Positions 29,813-40,384 of a DNA stretch of 64,000 nucleotides are shown here, in pieces. A model generated the notes under the pieces. It was not told the DNA's origin. It saw only the letters and a list, made by a program, of their open reading frames with translations, and did not search any database. A program made the position numbers and the translations under genes. Source of the stretch: Leishmania martiniquensis (taxonomy: Eukaryota; Euglenozoa; Kinetoplastea; Trypanosomatida; Trypanosomatidae); NCBI RefSeq assembly GCF_017916325.1, contig NC_090141.1, positions 410,929 to 474,928 on the forward strand. The letters are read 5' to 3'. How positions within the stretch are numbered: the stretch's first letter is position 1; every line of letters starts with the position of its first letter.

Positions 29813-31582
29813 ATGACCACTATGCCGGTCCCCGAGACGCCACCCCCATGGCAGCTGTTCAGCTCTCTGCTTCTGCTTGCCCACGAGGATGACGCGTGCG
29901 AAAATCAGATGGGCACTCTGCACAAGAGTGCCACCTCCCGCTCGCCAGGTGGCCACCCCGTCGCAACCGCAGGCCGCGCGACACGTCTGTATTTCACTGA
30001 AGGCGGGCCTTCAGGCAACCTAACAGCGCTCCAGCACTACCTGAAGCTCGAAGAGGCGCACAGAAAATCGCCGCTGCTACGCGTGCTGCAACTGGCGCCA
30101 CAAGCGCCAACGAACAGCATGCAGCCGCTCATCTACATCGAGCAGGATAAACAGAGTGCACTACCGCCATGTAAAGGGGCGCGTGGGCGTCGCGAGGCTG
30201 TCCTGACGACGTGCTCCAGCGTCTGCACGAAGGCGACGCTGCTGCCGCGGTGGTATCAGGAGCCCGTCGAGTCTGCACTCTGCGTCTTTCAAGACTTCAT
30301 GTGCCCGCCGACAGCATCCACAGTCGGCGCAGCGGCTTTCTGGGTCTTCCTGGACAGCATTCTACGGCATCACGCGCATCACTTCTCCCGCGGCGCAATC
30401 CAAGTGGAGCTGCAAGGCATTCTTGCGCCAACGTTTGAGGCAGAGCAGAGCGCGGTGAGCAGCGTAGACATCTTTGATGATTACATGGGCAAGGATGTGC
30501 AGGCGCAGGGTCACGGCGGAGCGGCAGGAGAGCGCAGGACGGCAGTGAAAGTTTGCGTGAAGAGTGCAGAGGCGCTCGACAGCGTCATGGCATATCTGAG
30601 GAGCGAGTGGCCACGCTTCGAGGCCGATCTCGGGTCATCCCACTTGATTTTGTACGCAAAGTGGTCGCCGCGGTCCGTTGCTGCAGACGACTCGAGCCAT
30701 TCGCTATCGCGAGCTGCAGACGCCACCGGCGCGCTTGACCAAAGCGCGTGCTTTGTATGGCTGCGAAACGATGCGATTGGTGGGGGGCGGGACGGCGTCT
30801 ACGCGGATGCCGCGCTGGAGGCCCTCCTCGATGAGCTCTCCCTCGCCGCCGCCTCCATCCGCACGCCTTCTGAAGCGGCCGCCGTTCTACAGGAGGAGGG
30901 CCTCAGCGCCTTCTTCGAGGAGTGCTGCCTTACGCACACGCTGAGGAAAGTCCTTCGCAGGCACTTTCCGGCGGTCGTGCTGCGGCGACGTTCGCTGTTT
31001 AGTTGGGTTCTCTCGCTGCCTCCGTACACCCGACTGAGGCGGTCCGCCGCGCCTGCGGCCGTCACGGCGGTGCGCTTCCGAGACAACGCTGCAGTGTCGC
31101 GGGCTGTGCGGAGCGCCACAGAGATGCTGGTTCATTGGCAGCAGCTCTACGACTCTGTCAACGAACTATCGAAGAAAGCGCTAAGGCGGTACTTCGGCAG
31201 CGCGAGTGGAGTGCCTCGGCGAATCGTCTCTGCACCGCCTCGGGTTCCGCGACACCGCCGCGCCATTCAGCAGAGTGGACTCTATTGCGACAGCCTCTCC
31301 AGTGGCTCCGCCCTTGACTATCAGCGCGGCAGAGTCAACGTTTCTCACCTGTACGGCATCGACGAGGAGCAGAGGATCACCAGCAGCCTCAACTTCACCG
31401 CACGCGAGTCGCTTCACGGAGGATCTGGGCTGTTCCACACTCTTCGGGGTATCAGGAAGGATTCCTTGATCGGCGCGCCTCTGCTGGATGCTGAGGAGAT
31501 GCTCGCGAGCTACCCAAAGCTCACAAGACAAGTGGTCAAGCAAGTTTCGCAGAGTCGGATGAGTGTCCACGCGGCTCATTGA
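29813..31582 (+). CDS. protein of unknown function
   Basis: The protein has 589 residues from the ATG at 29813 (context gcagccATGA). An in-frame extension upstream to about 29450 is possible but not favoured. The N-terminal third has helices (WQLFSSLLLLAHEDD). The middle is mixed, with QVELQGILAPTFEAEQ, SAEALDSVMAYLRSEW and HLILYAKW. Around residues 340-470 there are helix-rich charged stretches (YADAALEALLDELSLAAAS). The C-terminus contains ESLHGGSGLFHTLRG and a terminal helix. It looks like a real globular protein rather than low complexity, but I recognise no family or catalytic motif. Confidence 0.7.
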   Translation: MTTMPVPETPPPWQLFSSLLLLAHEDDACENQMGTLHKSATSRSPGGHPVATAGRATRLYFTEGGPSGNLTALQHYLKLEEAHRKSPLLRVLQLAPQAPTNSMQPLIYIEQDKQSALPPCKGARGRREAVLTTCSSVCTKATLLPRWYQEPVESALCVFQDFMCPPTASTVGAAAFWVFLDSILRHHAHHFSRGAIQVELQGILAPTFEAEQSAVSSVDIFDDYMGKDVQAQGHGGAAGERRTAVKVCVKSAEALDSVMAYLRSEWPRFEADLGSSHLILYAKWSPRSVAADDSSHSLSRAADATGALDQSACFVWLRNDAIGGGRDGVYADAALEALLDELSLAAASIRTPSEAAAVLQEEGLSAFFEECCLTHTLRKVLRRHFPAVVLRRRSLFSWVLSLPPYTRLRRSAAPAAVTAVRFRDNAAVSRAVRSATEMLVHWQQLYDSVNELSKKALRRYFGSASGVPRRIVSAPPRVPRHRRAIQQSGLYCDSLSSGSALDYQRGRVNVSHLYGIDEEQRITSSLNFTARESLHGGSGLFHTLRGIRKDSLIGAPLLDAEEMLASYPKLTRQVVKQVSQSRMSVHAAH

Positions 31583-32901
31583 CGTCGCATGTCCAGCCGA
31601 TGCGTCCGTCTCTGTGTTGTGCTTGCCTGCGCGCCCGTCACTCGTGGAGCTGCACTCGCCCACTCGCGGGCGCTGTGTGTGTGTGCGGTGCGGTGCGGCA
31701 GAAACACGTAGGAGTGGCCCAATCACTTTGCCTTTGCGGCGCCTCGGCCACGTTTGTTTCACCCCTCTCACGCGATGTATATCTCTGTCTTGAGAGGTGG
31801 GCGGGTGGGGTGAGACGGCGACGACGAGGAGGGAGTTCAGGGCGCCCTTCTTCATGCCGGCGATCCCCTCCCTTCCCTCCCCCCCCACCAGCGCCTCTCC
31901 CTCCCTCTGACTGTCTCTCTATCTGGCATGCCCCCGCCTCGCCATCCTCCCCTCTTCGCACGCCTCGTCTATCTGTGGGTTTCAAACAGCACCGGCAACC
32001 GTGGGTGCGTGCTGTGAATCATCGAGCGCGAGCCGAAGAAAGGGCGTGAGAGCAGGGAGGAGGGGGAATGTTGTCCGTGGCTCATGGGCAAGACTGTAGC
32101 CTCAGGGCATTGGAGCCACCAGTGCGACCACTGTCGCCGTCATGGTACACATCAGTGCCTCTCTGTCGGCACCTGTGCCCTCGTTTAGGGGCGCCTGCGT
32201 GCGCGCGCGAACCAGATGCCGTCGTTATCCCGAAAAGAGCGCAACAGACGCCTGAACGAGGACGCGCACTCTCTTCGCAAGCGCATTCGCTCTCTCCCCC
32301 TCCCCTCTTCCGTTTTTCCTTTCTCCGTCATGACCTTTTCAGTCATCCGCGCCCATCAGTCTCCGTCCTCCTCTTCCTCCTGCGGCACCGACCACCTGGA
32401 CGGCCCTGCAGTGCTGTATGCAAACGTGTAGGCGCGCTCCGCGGCGATGCTCTCGTTCCACCGAGTCCTCTATGTGCGCTGAGAGCGATTCGGGTGTCCA
32501 AAGGTCCTCTCCTGTCACCACCCGCTCCTTTGGCTCGCCAGCGCTGCTGTGCTCGGACGCCAACAGCCATTTCTCTTTCGAAGTGCGGCGCCGTCACGCT
32601 ACTCTTCTCGCCTGCACGCCAAAGAGAGGGTGTGGACGGCAGCATCTCATCGAAGAGGCGTTGACGGACTTCCCCGGCACGGACGTACCGGCGAAGATAA
32701 GCGTGAAACACTTGTGGTGTGCTGAGGAGGGGTGACGTTCTTTTACCGTCGCTATCGCTTTCGCGTGCGGGTGGGCACTGCTCCGTGGCGGAGGCAGCAG
32801 TCTTGCTCTGTAGAGGAGCTCCACCTCCCTTCGCCACCACTCGATCGCCATCTGCCCCTCCCCCCTTCCTCTCAGCAGACAGACATGCGAGGCGGGCACC
32901 A
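31583..32901. other. 1.3-kb intergenic region
   Basis: Pyrimidine tracts (about 31855-31925 and 32285-32330) and a GT run (31676-31688) are present. Open frames are low-complexity. No gene is seen. Confidence 0.55.
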
Positions 32902-35250
32902 ATGACGCTCTTTCTGACCGCCGTGAACTGCCTCAGCTCCACAGCAGGCGACGATGCGACTCCCATAGACAACGTAGTCCTCTTCGACCCTGGTGCTTGG
33001 AGCGGCGCAGGAGCGTCGGAGATGGCGGTTGCGAACGTTTCGGCATCGTACGTTGCCCGGGAGGTGTACCGACGTGCAGCGCTGACGCGGCACCCGCGCG
33101 CTGCGCTGGATGGCACGGTGCTTTTTCGGTACGGCCCCCGCCCCCCGCCTCCGCTGGACAGCTTTTTTTTCCACAGGCGCCTTCGCGTCGCCGGACACGG
33201 CAGCAGCGGTGCGCCAGCAGCGGCATCGGTGCCTTCTGCCCCTGCGCCGGCGTCTCTCGTCTCTCCCTTGTCCTCCTCCTCTTCCGTGAACACGAGGGTC
33301 ACCTCATTGTTGAGGCGCCAGGAACAAGGGGCCCACGCCGACGTCAGCGACCGGGCAGCCGAGTACGACAGCCTTCTCGCTCTCTGGCTGAGGGGGCTTC
33401 TCTCAGAGACTGATAGCGCCGTCACCGCGACCGCGCTGCTTCTGTTCGTGGACGGCACGGCGATCGATATGATAACGGGGAGCGAAGTGTGCGCGCCCTT
33501 CACAGTTGGCAGCGCTACTGCCAGACAGCTGCGCACTCACCAGGACGCTGCGGTTTTTCTTCGAGCGTGCGAGTCGGCGGTCCACCACAGCGCTGACCAG
33601 TTTCCAAGATGCCCTTACCACATCTGTATCGTTTTACTCGTCAGCTCTCCCCACAGTGGCCCGGGTCAAGGGAGCTCCACCGCATTCCTTGACGTCGCTT
33701 CCGCCGCGCCAAAGAGCGTTGACGCCGACGCACGCGTGCGCTTGAGGGAGCAGGCAGCCACCTTTGCTCGACTGTTGGGCGTCGAGGCGACCGCGGCGAT
33801 GCCTCTCGCTGGCCCGCTGGTACGCAACGCGGCAGACAAGCGGTGGTTTGATCTCCTGCAGTCCTGCCAACTCGCGCGCGCGCGCCTGGTGGGGCTCTTC
33901 TTCGTTGCGTGTGCACCAGGCCGCGATCCGTTTCACCACTCGGACATGGAGGAGGATGGCTGTGAACCTTTCGCTCTGGCTGGTGCCCTCCGCCAACGCG
34001 CGCTCTCCGCAACAGTTAACAGCGGTGCAACACTCTTTCACCCACCACGGCCCGCCCACACACAGAAGCGCACAGCTGCGCAGCGTGTGAAGCGTACTGC
34101 AGGCGACGCCATCGCACCCGCGCGCGTGCAAGACATCACACCTGAGGCTCGGCCTAGAAGGGTGCAGGCACAGTACAGCACGCGACTTCCGTCGCTAGGG
34201 TGCGGCGCAGCGACGCTACGTGGCGTCGCCGTGCCAAGTGCTCGCGCACGTCACGCAGACGAGCACAACGCTACCTTTGGTGTCGTTCCTCGCCGCGGTC
34301 GCAGCGCACATCGGCTGTGGCGCATCGAGAGTGAAGAGAACCGCTCGCGGTTGTTGTTGTTGAGGGCGGAGCGGCGGGCTAGGGAGTTGGCAGAGATGCG
34401 TTGGATTCTGCATGCACGCCCGCCTGGAGGGTCCATGCACACGGTGATCCGGTGGCTCGCACACAACGTGAACCAGGCGAGCCGTCTGGAGCAGCAGCAG
34501 GTGCAGCACGTGGCCCCTCCGCGCCATCCACCGCTGCTGCTGAACGAGGCCCACTATGCTGCGGTCATCCGCCAGCTTACCACCACGGCGACGCAACGGG
34601 CATCCTTCACCACACCTTCACGCGAGCCCGAGCCCACTACCCTGTCTCGCTTGTCCTCGTCAGGCCCCTTCTGTGCGTGGTGCACCCCGTCACCGTCACC
34701 GTTCTGCGGCGCAGCCGGCTCTTTCCTGCAGGACCCGAGAGGTCAGCAAAGGCAGTTCTCCTCACCGCATGGGGCTGCCCACCGCCACACCGTCTCGAAA
34801 CTCATGTGGCGTCATCTAAGCCCAAGCGCGCCCTTCTCTGCCAAAGGCCCTCCTCAAGGGCGAACGCACACCGTCGCTTGCCGTCTCTGCCCAATGGAGG
34901 CAGCCCTCCTCGCACGTGTGCAGTCGGCTCGCCAGCGCGGCTTGCCTTTGGACTCGCCACACAAAGGCACGGCAGTGCGACTGTATCCCCTTGTGCGTGC
35001 GTTTCACATCCTCTTGAACGAGCAGGACGCGCTTATGGCCGAGGAGCTTAGCGTTCGTTGTCGCATTGAGCACAGAGAGAAGAACCGTCGCAAGGCGCTG
35101 GGCGAGGCACACGCCGAGGCGTTGCACAAGGCGTTCGCTTCGTGGCCCACTGAGACAGGAGCGCAGCCGCAGCTGCGTCCGCGGGCGCTCGTCAGCACAC
35201 ACGTGCGCTCAGCTCAGCCACGCCCTTCGCGCATCTTCTTCCAGTATTAG
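32902..35250 (+). CDS. large protein of unknown function
   Basis: The protein has 782 residues from the ATG at 32902 (context caccaATG). The N-terminal 300 residues alternate beta-like strands and loops, with NVVLFDPGAW, TALLLFVDGTAIDMITG and YHICIVLLVSS. The strand-Asp pattern vaguely recalls alpha/beta or von Willebrand-type folds, but a MIDAS motif is not evident. The middle is basic and low-complexity. The last 100 residues are helical and charged (ALMAEELSVRCRIEHREKN), likely coiled coil. No family is recognised. Its length and GC-rich codons match its neighbours. Confidence 0.7.
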   Translation: MTLFLTAVNCLSSTAGDDATPIDNVVLFDPGAWSGAGASEMAVANVSASYVAREVYRRAALTRHPRAALDGTVLFRYGPRPPPPLDSFFFHRRLRVAGHGSSGAPAAASVPSAPAPASLVSPLSSSSSVNTRVTSLLRRQEQGAHADVSDRAAEYDSLLALWLRGLLSETDSAVTATALLLFVDGTAIDMITGSEVCAPFTVGSATARQLRTHQDAAVFLRACESAVHHSADQFPRCPYHICIVLLVSSPHSGPGQGSSTAFLDVASAAPKSVDADARVRLREQAATFARLLGVEATAAMPLAGPLVRNAADKRWFDLLQSCQLARARLVGLFFVACAPGRDPFHHSDMEEDGCEPFALAGALRQRALSATVNSGATLFHPPRPAHTQKRTAAQRVKRTAGDAIAPARVQDITPEARPRRVQAQYSTRLPSLGCGAATLRGVAVPSARARHADEHNATFGVVPRRGRSAHRLWRIESEENRSRLLLLRAERRARELAEMRWILHARPPGGSMHTVIRWLAHNVNQASRLEQQQVQHVAPPRHPPLLLNEAHYAAVIRQLTTTATQRASFTTPSREPEPTTLSRLSSSGPFCAWCTPSPSPFCGAAGSFLQDPRGQQRQFSSPHGAAHRHTVSKLMWRHLSPSAPFSAKGPPQGRTHTVACRLCPMEAALLARVQSARQRGLPLDSPHKGTAVRLYPLVRAFHILLNEQDALMAEELSVRCRIEHREKNRRKALGEAHAEALHKAFASWPTETGAQPQLRPRALVSTHVRSAQPRPSRIFFQY

Positions 35251-35526
35251 AAGACGCAAGGCCTGGTGGCACATGCCCAGGCATCGTCAACGGCGAGCGC
35301 GTGTACTTTCTGTTCGCAGCCTCTCACCCTCCCTCTCGCACGCACTTAATTCTTTGTTAGACCTCATCATATACCTTGCCTGTTGCCCCCTTCCCCCACC
35401 CACCCACCCCTCTCTCTGTGTGCATCAAGCCGCTGCAGATTGAACTGACGAACGCTCGTGCACGCACCCCCACACTCCTCTTTCTACCTTTTTTTGTGGG
35501 CCACTCGCGCGCTCTCTGCGTTCGCT
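35251..35526. other. short intergenic region
   Basis: It holds C-rich tracts around 35385-35420 that could be the splice signal for the small frame at 35527. Confidence 0.45.
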
Positions 35527-35715
35527 ATGGGGGGGTGCGCATGTGAGCAAGCAGGCGACGGAAGAGACGACGAGGTGATTCGGGCCTTGTTGGCTCTCGC
35601 GTGGCCTGAGAGGCCTTCGATTGCACCACTGCTGCGCATCCCTCACCTCCCCCGTCTCTATAATTTGGAACAGCTGGAAGACTTTGGTGGTGGTCGCTCC
35701 TACATTGGCTATTAA
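35527..35715 (+). CDS. possible small protein (62 residues)
   Basis: A short open frame begins at ATG 35527 after two pyrimidine tracts. Its translation is not low-complexity: an acidic helix (DDEVIRALLALAWPERPS), then LLRIPHLPRLYNLEQLEDF and an aromatic end GGGRSYIGY. The gap between its larger neighbours (1.2 kb) leaves room for a separate mRNA. No family is recognised, and the call rests only on composition, position and plausible signals. It could equally be a chance frame. Confidence 0.4.
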   Translation: MGGCACEQAGDGRDDEVIRALLALAWPERPSIAPLLRIPHLPRLYNLEQLEDFGGGRSYIGY

Positions 35716-36442
35716 CGCTCCCTCGCTCGCACCCGCGTTGGCGTACAAATGTGCACGCACGTGAGTGACAGCGAAACATGGCTGCTGCCCCTCCCCCCCG
35801 CCCAATTCCACGGCAGTGGCGGTACGCGTTCGGCGAAGTTCCCCTTCATCTCCTGTCACGCCAGAGGGTATCTGCTTGTCCGTCGCTGTCTCTCAGCTGC
35901 AGAGACACTGACTCATGCGCATAAAAGGGCCTGTCGCACTGGACTCATTGCCTGCTTATGTGCATGCTGCACTTGGAGCATGTAGACAACTTCGTAGCTC
36001 AATAGCCACGTGGACGGAGACCATTACAGGTACCTCGACTGCCACGTACAGGAGCGGGTACGCCCCTTCTCCAGCGGTGACGAGGGGGTGCAGGTGTGTG
36101 TCCACAGCCGCCGACGTGCCCACCGTGGGCACGCGCTCACACACACACGCACGCGCTCTTAATCCCCTCCCCCTCCATCCCGGATAGACGCACGCAGCCG
36201 CGTGGGTGTGCGCCAGTGGAACGATGGCAGGTGGGGACGTTGGAAGCTTCGCCTCTGTGGTCTGTGACGGCGGGCAGTTGTCACCATCGATTCGTCTTCG
36301 CCTCCTCTCCTCTCCTCTCTCTCGCAGGCACGCGCAGATCGCAGTTTCCCCCAGTGCACGAGCTTTTCGCTCTCGCAGCGAAACACACAGATCGACGCAT
36401 GTACGCACCCCCGCACGCCACCCCCCGCCTCGCACATCGCTG
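35716..36442. other. intergenic region
   Basis: CA runs (about 36138-36150) and a C/T tract (36300-36325) lie upstream of the dioxygenase start. The dioxygenase frame is open back to 36206, treated as 5' UTR. Confidence 0.5.
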
Positions 36443-37258
36443 ATGCAGCGCCTCATCAAGAGCCTGCAGCGCTTCTCAGCCACCTCGTCGGAGCATGTGG
36501 AGCTTCTCAGTAAGGTGACGCTGAGGGACTTCGGCTTCTACGCCAGCGACGCAAGCGCGGCGCGATTCATGGCGAGTGAGGACTACCCCGTTTCCGAGCA
36601 CATCTTTCAGCTGGAGAGCGCACTGCATCAGCGCCGACTCCGCAGCAGGAGAGCGCAGGGGTCGCCGATGGCGTGGAAGTCCTCCACCCACGACATCGTC
36701 GGCTGCTCGACGCTCTACCAGGACGAGGCCGTAACGCTCTGCTGGTTTGTGATCCCGCCGGGCAAAGTGCTCCCGCTTCACGATCACCCGGGGATGTCGG
36801 TGTGGCAGCGCGCGATGCATGGCCGGCTGCATCTCTGTTCCATCGCTGGAGGATCCACCACGCAAGCCTGCACCGGCGCCTCAACGGCATCGAACGTCGG
36901 CACTGTCATCTTCGATGGCGAGCTGGAGGGCGTCGGGGATGCGGTGCCGGCGTCGGACGTGCTGGGCTTCACGTCGGCAGACGGCGGCGGCGGCGTGCTG
37001 CACGAGATCCGAAACATCGACGCAGCTCAGCCCGCCTTGCTGGTGGATATTATTTCCCCTCCGTACAACTGCGCACCATCCAACATTCAGTGCAGCTATT
37101 ACACCGCCGAACCCCTCGATGCAACTGCCGAGCCGCTGCCATCGTTCGCAGTGGACAGCGGGGTGCGTCATCAGCTGACGACAGGGGATAAAGTGCACCT
37201 TCACCTCCGCACCAACTATGAAGGGCCCTCCATGGACGCATTTGTGCGCATTCCGTGA
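36443..37258 (+). CDS. ADO: cysteamine / N-terminal-cysteine dioxygenase (ADO/PCO family)
   Basis: The protein has 271 residues from the ATG at 36443; an upstream in-frame start at 36206 would add 79 low-complexity residues. The cupin core is clear: WFVIPPGKVLPLHDHPGM gives two metal ligands, H113 and H115, and VLHEIRNIDAAQPALLVD provides the third, H187, followed by IISPPYN, a family signature. The family uses iron and O2 to oxidise a thiol to sulfinate, acting either on cysteamine (ADO) or on N-terminal Cys of proteins (plant cysteine oxidases, animal ADO), where it works as an oxygen sensor feeding the Arg/N-degron pathway. Which substrate applies here cannot be told from sequence. Its next neighbour COQ6 also uses O2. 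Confidence 0.88.
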   Translation: MQRLIKSLQRFSATSSEHVELLSKVTLRDFGFYASDASAARFMASEDYPVSEHIFQLESALHQRRLRSRRAQGSPMAWKSSTHDIVGCSTLYQDEAVTLCWFVIPPGKVLPLHDHPGMSVWQRAMHGRLHLCSIAGGSTTQACTGASTASNVGTVIFDGELEGVGDAVPASDVLGFTSADGGGGVLHEIRNIDAAQPALLVDIISPPYNCAPSNIQCSYYTAEPLDATAEPLPSFAVDSGVRHQLTTGDKVHLHLRTNYEGPSMDAFVRIP

Positions 37259-37978
37259 GGCACGCGGCAGAGGGGAGGTGAGGTGAGGAGGAGAAGGGAG
37301 AGCGGGAGGCCGCAGACACGCACCGGTGTGCCCGCATCCATCGGCAGCATCAGCCACGGCGGCCGTACGATTGCTAACCGGTGCCGAAAACGTCTGGAGG
37401 CCTCTCAGCACTCGGCCCTGTCCATTCCCATCCCTTCTCTCTGCACGTCGCGCATCGTCCACATCACTATCGCAGCAACAGCCAACGTACAGCAGCGCAA
37501 GCGTACCCACCACACACCGGCGAAGGTGGCACGGGGTGGGTGCGGGTGGTCATTCCAACCCTCCTGCGGGCGAAGCGGAGCGCAAGCCGCGAGGAGCGGC
37601 ACGCGCCCCTGCACACACAAGCATTCACGCCCTGAAGCGTCGCCTGGCCTCCGCTCCGTTTTCGAAACCTTTCATGCCCGCTCCCCTCGCTAAGCACCCT
37701 CTCTGCGTGGACCTGAATGCCTTCACCAATATGCGGCGTGCTCTTTCCTTCCTCCACAAGGAGCATTACATGACAGCTATCATAGCTTAGCTTACCATGG
37801 CGCCCTCGTCAGCAACTATCGTAGCCGTTGTCTGTGCTCATGCAGGCGAAAGGGTGGCCATCTGTGCATCCATCGATGTACCTCTCTATGTCTCCTCCAC
37901 TTCTCCGTGTGTGCACCCTCACCTTCCCCCCCTCTTCGCATTGCGCCTGCACCGACTGCACTGCAGTGGGCTTTGCCG
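37259..37978. other. intergenic region
   Basis: A GAGGTGAGG-type purine stretch is followed by a pyrimidine-rich run before COQ6 (about 37925-37945). No gene is seen. Confidence 0.55.
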
Positions 37979-39481
37979 ATGCTGCGCTGCAATCTGAGCG
38001 CGCTGGCACCGTCGCTGGCGGCTGCACAGGCGCATGAAGTGATCGTGTCTGGTGGGGGTCTTGTCGGGGCCGCGATGATGGCCTCTCTGCAGCAGTTGCG
38101 CAGTCACCTTCACAGGAGTAGTGTTTCTCAAGCGGGCGGAAGCGTTGCGTCGCTCCTGTCCTCGCAACTGGCACGTCTCATGCTGGTCGACTCGGGGAGG
38201 CGACCCGTCTACGATGCTTCCGACGTGATGCATAAACTCCGCGCCGTCAGCATTACGCCCGTGTCCAGCAAGATCATGGACAGCCTCGGTGTCTGGGACC
38301 GACTCACCACCAAGCACCCATTCTACCGCATCGCCGTGCGTCACGAACAGGCGAACAGCCCCTTCCTCGGCGCAGGTGGTCGGTCCTCATCGTTCTTCAT
38401 GACCGCTGTCTTGGGCGACAGCACGAGCAGGGAGCCTCTCCTGGACTTTACTGACCTTCGCAAGCCTGTCGGCTTTATGTGCTTCAACGCGGAGCTCAAT
38501 AGCTGCATGATGGACGTGGTGGAGGCGCAGCAGCGCGCCCTCGTCGGCAATGAAACCGCTCACGACACGCTCTACTTCGGCGCGCACCTCGAGGAGGTGC
38601 ACATACCGAACCAAGACACTCTTGCGGGGCCGTGGGGGTCAGCGAGGCTCATCGCCGGCGAGGCCGACATCGAAGTTTCGTTCGGTCTCCTTCTCGGCTG
38701 CGAGGGACGCAACAGCTCACTGCGCAGCGTCCTCTCCGCCCCGTCGCTGCAGCACGACTACGCCCAGACGGCATTCGTGTGCACCGCGCGCCTAGAGAAG
38801 GCGGACGACAGTAACGTCTGCTGCTTCCAAAACTTCTTCCGCGATGGCAAGATCATAGCGCTGCTGCCGACCTCCGAGGATACGGCGAACATTGTTCTCA
38901 GCACCACGCCGCAGCACGCAAGGGAGCTGCTGGCGAGCACACAGGAGGACCTCATCACAGAGCTGAACCGCCGTCTCTGCGCATTCGCACCGAATGATAT
39001 ACCGAAGATTGTCGAAGTGCCACAGACAACCACGCCAGATGGGAAAATACGCCGCGCGCAGGCATCCTTCCCGCTTAAGCTCAACGTGACAACCACCCCC
39101 TATGCCCCACGCGCCATCTTACTAGGTGACGCAGCTCACAGCATTCACCCCTTCGCCGGTCAAGGCCTCAACCTCGGCATCTATGACCTCTGCGCCCTCA
39201 CCTCAGTCCTAGAGCAGGCCATCCGTAGTGGTCAGGACATCGGCAGTAGCGTCGCCGTGGGGCAACTGTTTGCCGGTCACATGCTCAGCCATACCGCGCC
39301 TGTAATTGCTGGCATGGAGGTGGTCCAGAAGCTGGCGCACTGCACGCCTGGACTGGCGTCTGCGGGGATGAAAGCATTGAACACCGTCCCGGTGCTCTCT
39401 GCGTTGGCGAAGGACGCCATTATGCAGGTGTCCTCCGGCGCCCTCTTCGCCGCACAGCACGACTGCTTCCTCCTTCGGTAG
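37979..39481 (+). CDS. COQ6: ubiquinone biosynthesis flavin monooxygenase COQ6
   Basis: The protein has 500 residues from the ATG at 37979. The N-terminus MLRCNLSALAPSLAAAQ is a plausible mitochondrial presequence. The FAD dinucleotide fold follows (EVIVSGGGLVGAAMM), then MLVDSGRRP, LRAVSITPVSSKIMDSLGV, the second FAD motif LGCEGRNSSLR and the C-terminal GDAAHSIHPFAGQGLNLG. This order is characteristic of the UbiH/COQ6 family, and the long presequence and overall length favour COQ6. The enzyme hydroxylates C5 of the ubiquinone ring precursor on the matrix side of the inner mitochondrial membrane and needs O2 and electrons from ferredoxin. Confidence 0.9.
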   Translation: MLRCNLSALAPSLAAAQAHEVIVSGGGLVGAAMMASLQQLRSHLHRSSVSQAGGSVASLLSSQLARLMLVDSGRRPVYDASDVMHKLRAVSITPVSSKIMDSLGVWDRLTTKHPFYRIAVRHEQANSPFLGAGGRSSSFFMTAVLGDSTSREPLLDFTDLRKPVGFMCFNAELNSCMMDVVEAQQRALVGNETAHDTLYFGAHLEEVHIPNQDTLAGPWGSARLIAGEADIEVSFGLLLGCEGRNSSLRSVLSAPSLQHDYAQTAFVCTARLEKADDSNVCCFQNFFRDGKIIALLPTSEDTANIVLSTTPQHARELLASTQEDLITELNRRLCAFAPNDIPKIVEVPQTTTPDGKIRRAQASFPLKLNVTTTPYAPRAILLGDAAHSIHPFAGQGLNLGIYDLCALTSVLEQAIRSGQDIGSSVAVGQLFAGHMLSHTAPVIAGMEVVQKLAHCTPGLASAGMKALNTVPVLSALAKDAIMQVSSGALFAAQHDCFLLR

Positions 39482-40384
39482 TCTCCACCGCATGCGGGCA
39501 TCGCCGTCGTTGGAGCAGAGACCTCACACAACGAGTGCACAAAGGGGGGGCGTGCGGTCGCTGCCGATCGCTGAGGTGCCGGGACGGGAGGAGGGTGGCG
39601 CTGCCCACTTCGTCTTTCCCTCCGCCGCACAGCCCCACAAATACACACACGCGCACATAAATAGATACGTACACACGCTTACGTGCATCATACGCCCACG
39701 CGCCTAATGCCTCGAACCCCGCCCGCCCACCATGTGGATGGCGCAGTCGCAGGGCAACTGGACGCAGCGCCGTCCAGGACCTGACCACCGGCATCAGCAA
39801 CACCCCGTTGCTCTCACCCCCCGCCTTCGGTGCTGTACCATGGTGCCACCATGCACAGAGGTGGTCCCTCTGCCATCTGGGTGGAAGGAAAGAGACGGGG
39901 TCGGGCGGTCGGCACAGGCGCACGGAGCGCAACAACAAAAGAAATCGTTGACGTTGTCGGGAATGGGCAGCGGCTGAGGAAAGAGTTAAGGGCGGCGTCC
40001 CCTTCGCTGTCACTGACACCATCTTAAGCGTATGCGCAAGCAAGCGAGTAGGCAGCCTCGGCGTAGAGGCCTGCCCAAGTCGCGACGGCAGCGGAAGGGA
40101 AGTTGTGTCTGCGCTTAGACAGAATCACCGCAGCGCCCACATCGGTCGTGTGCACGCAGCCTTTCCGTTGGAGAATCTGCCTGTCTCTCTCTCTCTGTAT
40201 CCCTGCGCTTGTCGCAGTGACCAGTGGCGCCAAATTTTGATGCGTTGGTGTGACGTCTCCTTTGTCAGTCTTCTCATTTCTTCACGGTCATCCCCTTCTG
40301 CTGGCCCCCTTCTCGACGGTGCTCGTAGCCGCGTCCGCTCGCCTCCCCACTTACACGCACGCAGCGATACCCACGTTTCACCTC
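39482..40384. other. intergenic region with dispersed repeat
   Basis: It contains an inverted copy of the SIDER-like repeat (about 39680-39835) and C/T runs near 40180-40190 and 40265-40310 before the small gene at 40385. No other gene is seen. Confidence 0.55.
39680..39835 (-). repeat. SIDER-like dispersed degenerate repeat, copy 2
   Basis: Read on the minus strand, it matches copy 1 closely at both ends, but about 75 bases between CATCCACATGGT and GGGTTCGAGGC are missing, and so is the segment between GGTTCGAGGC and the TATGATGC end. It lies between COQ6 and the 40385 gene. Confidence 0.55.
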
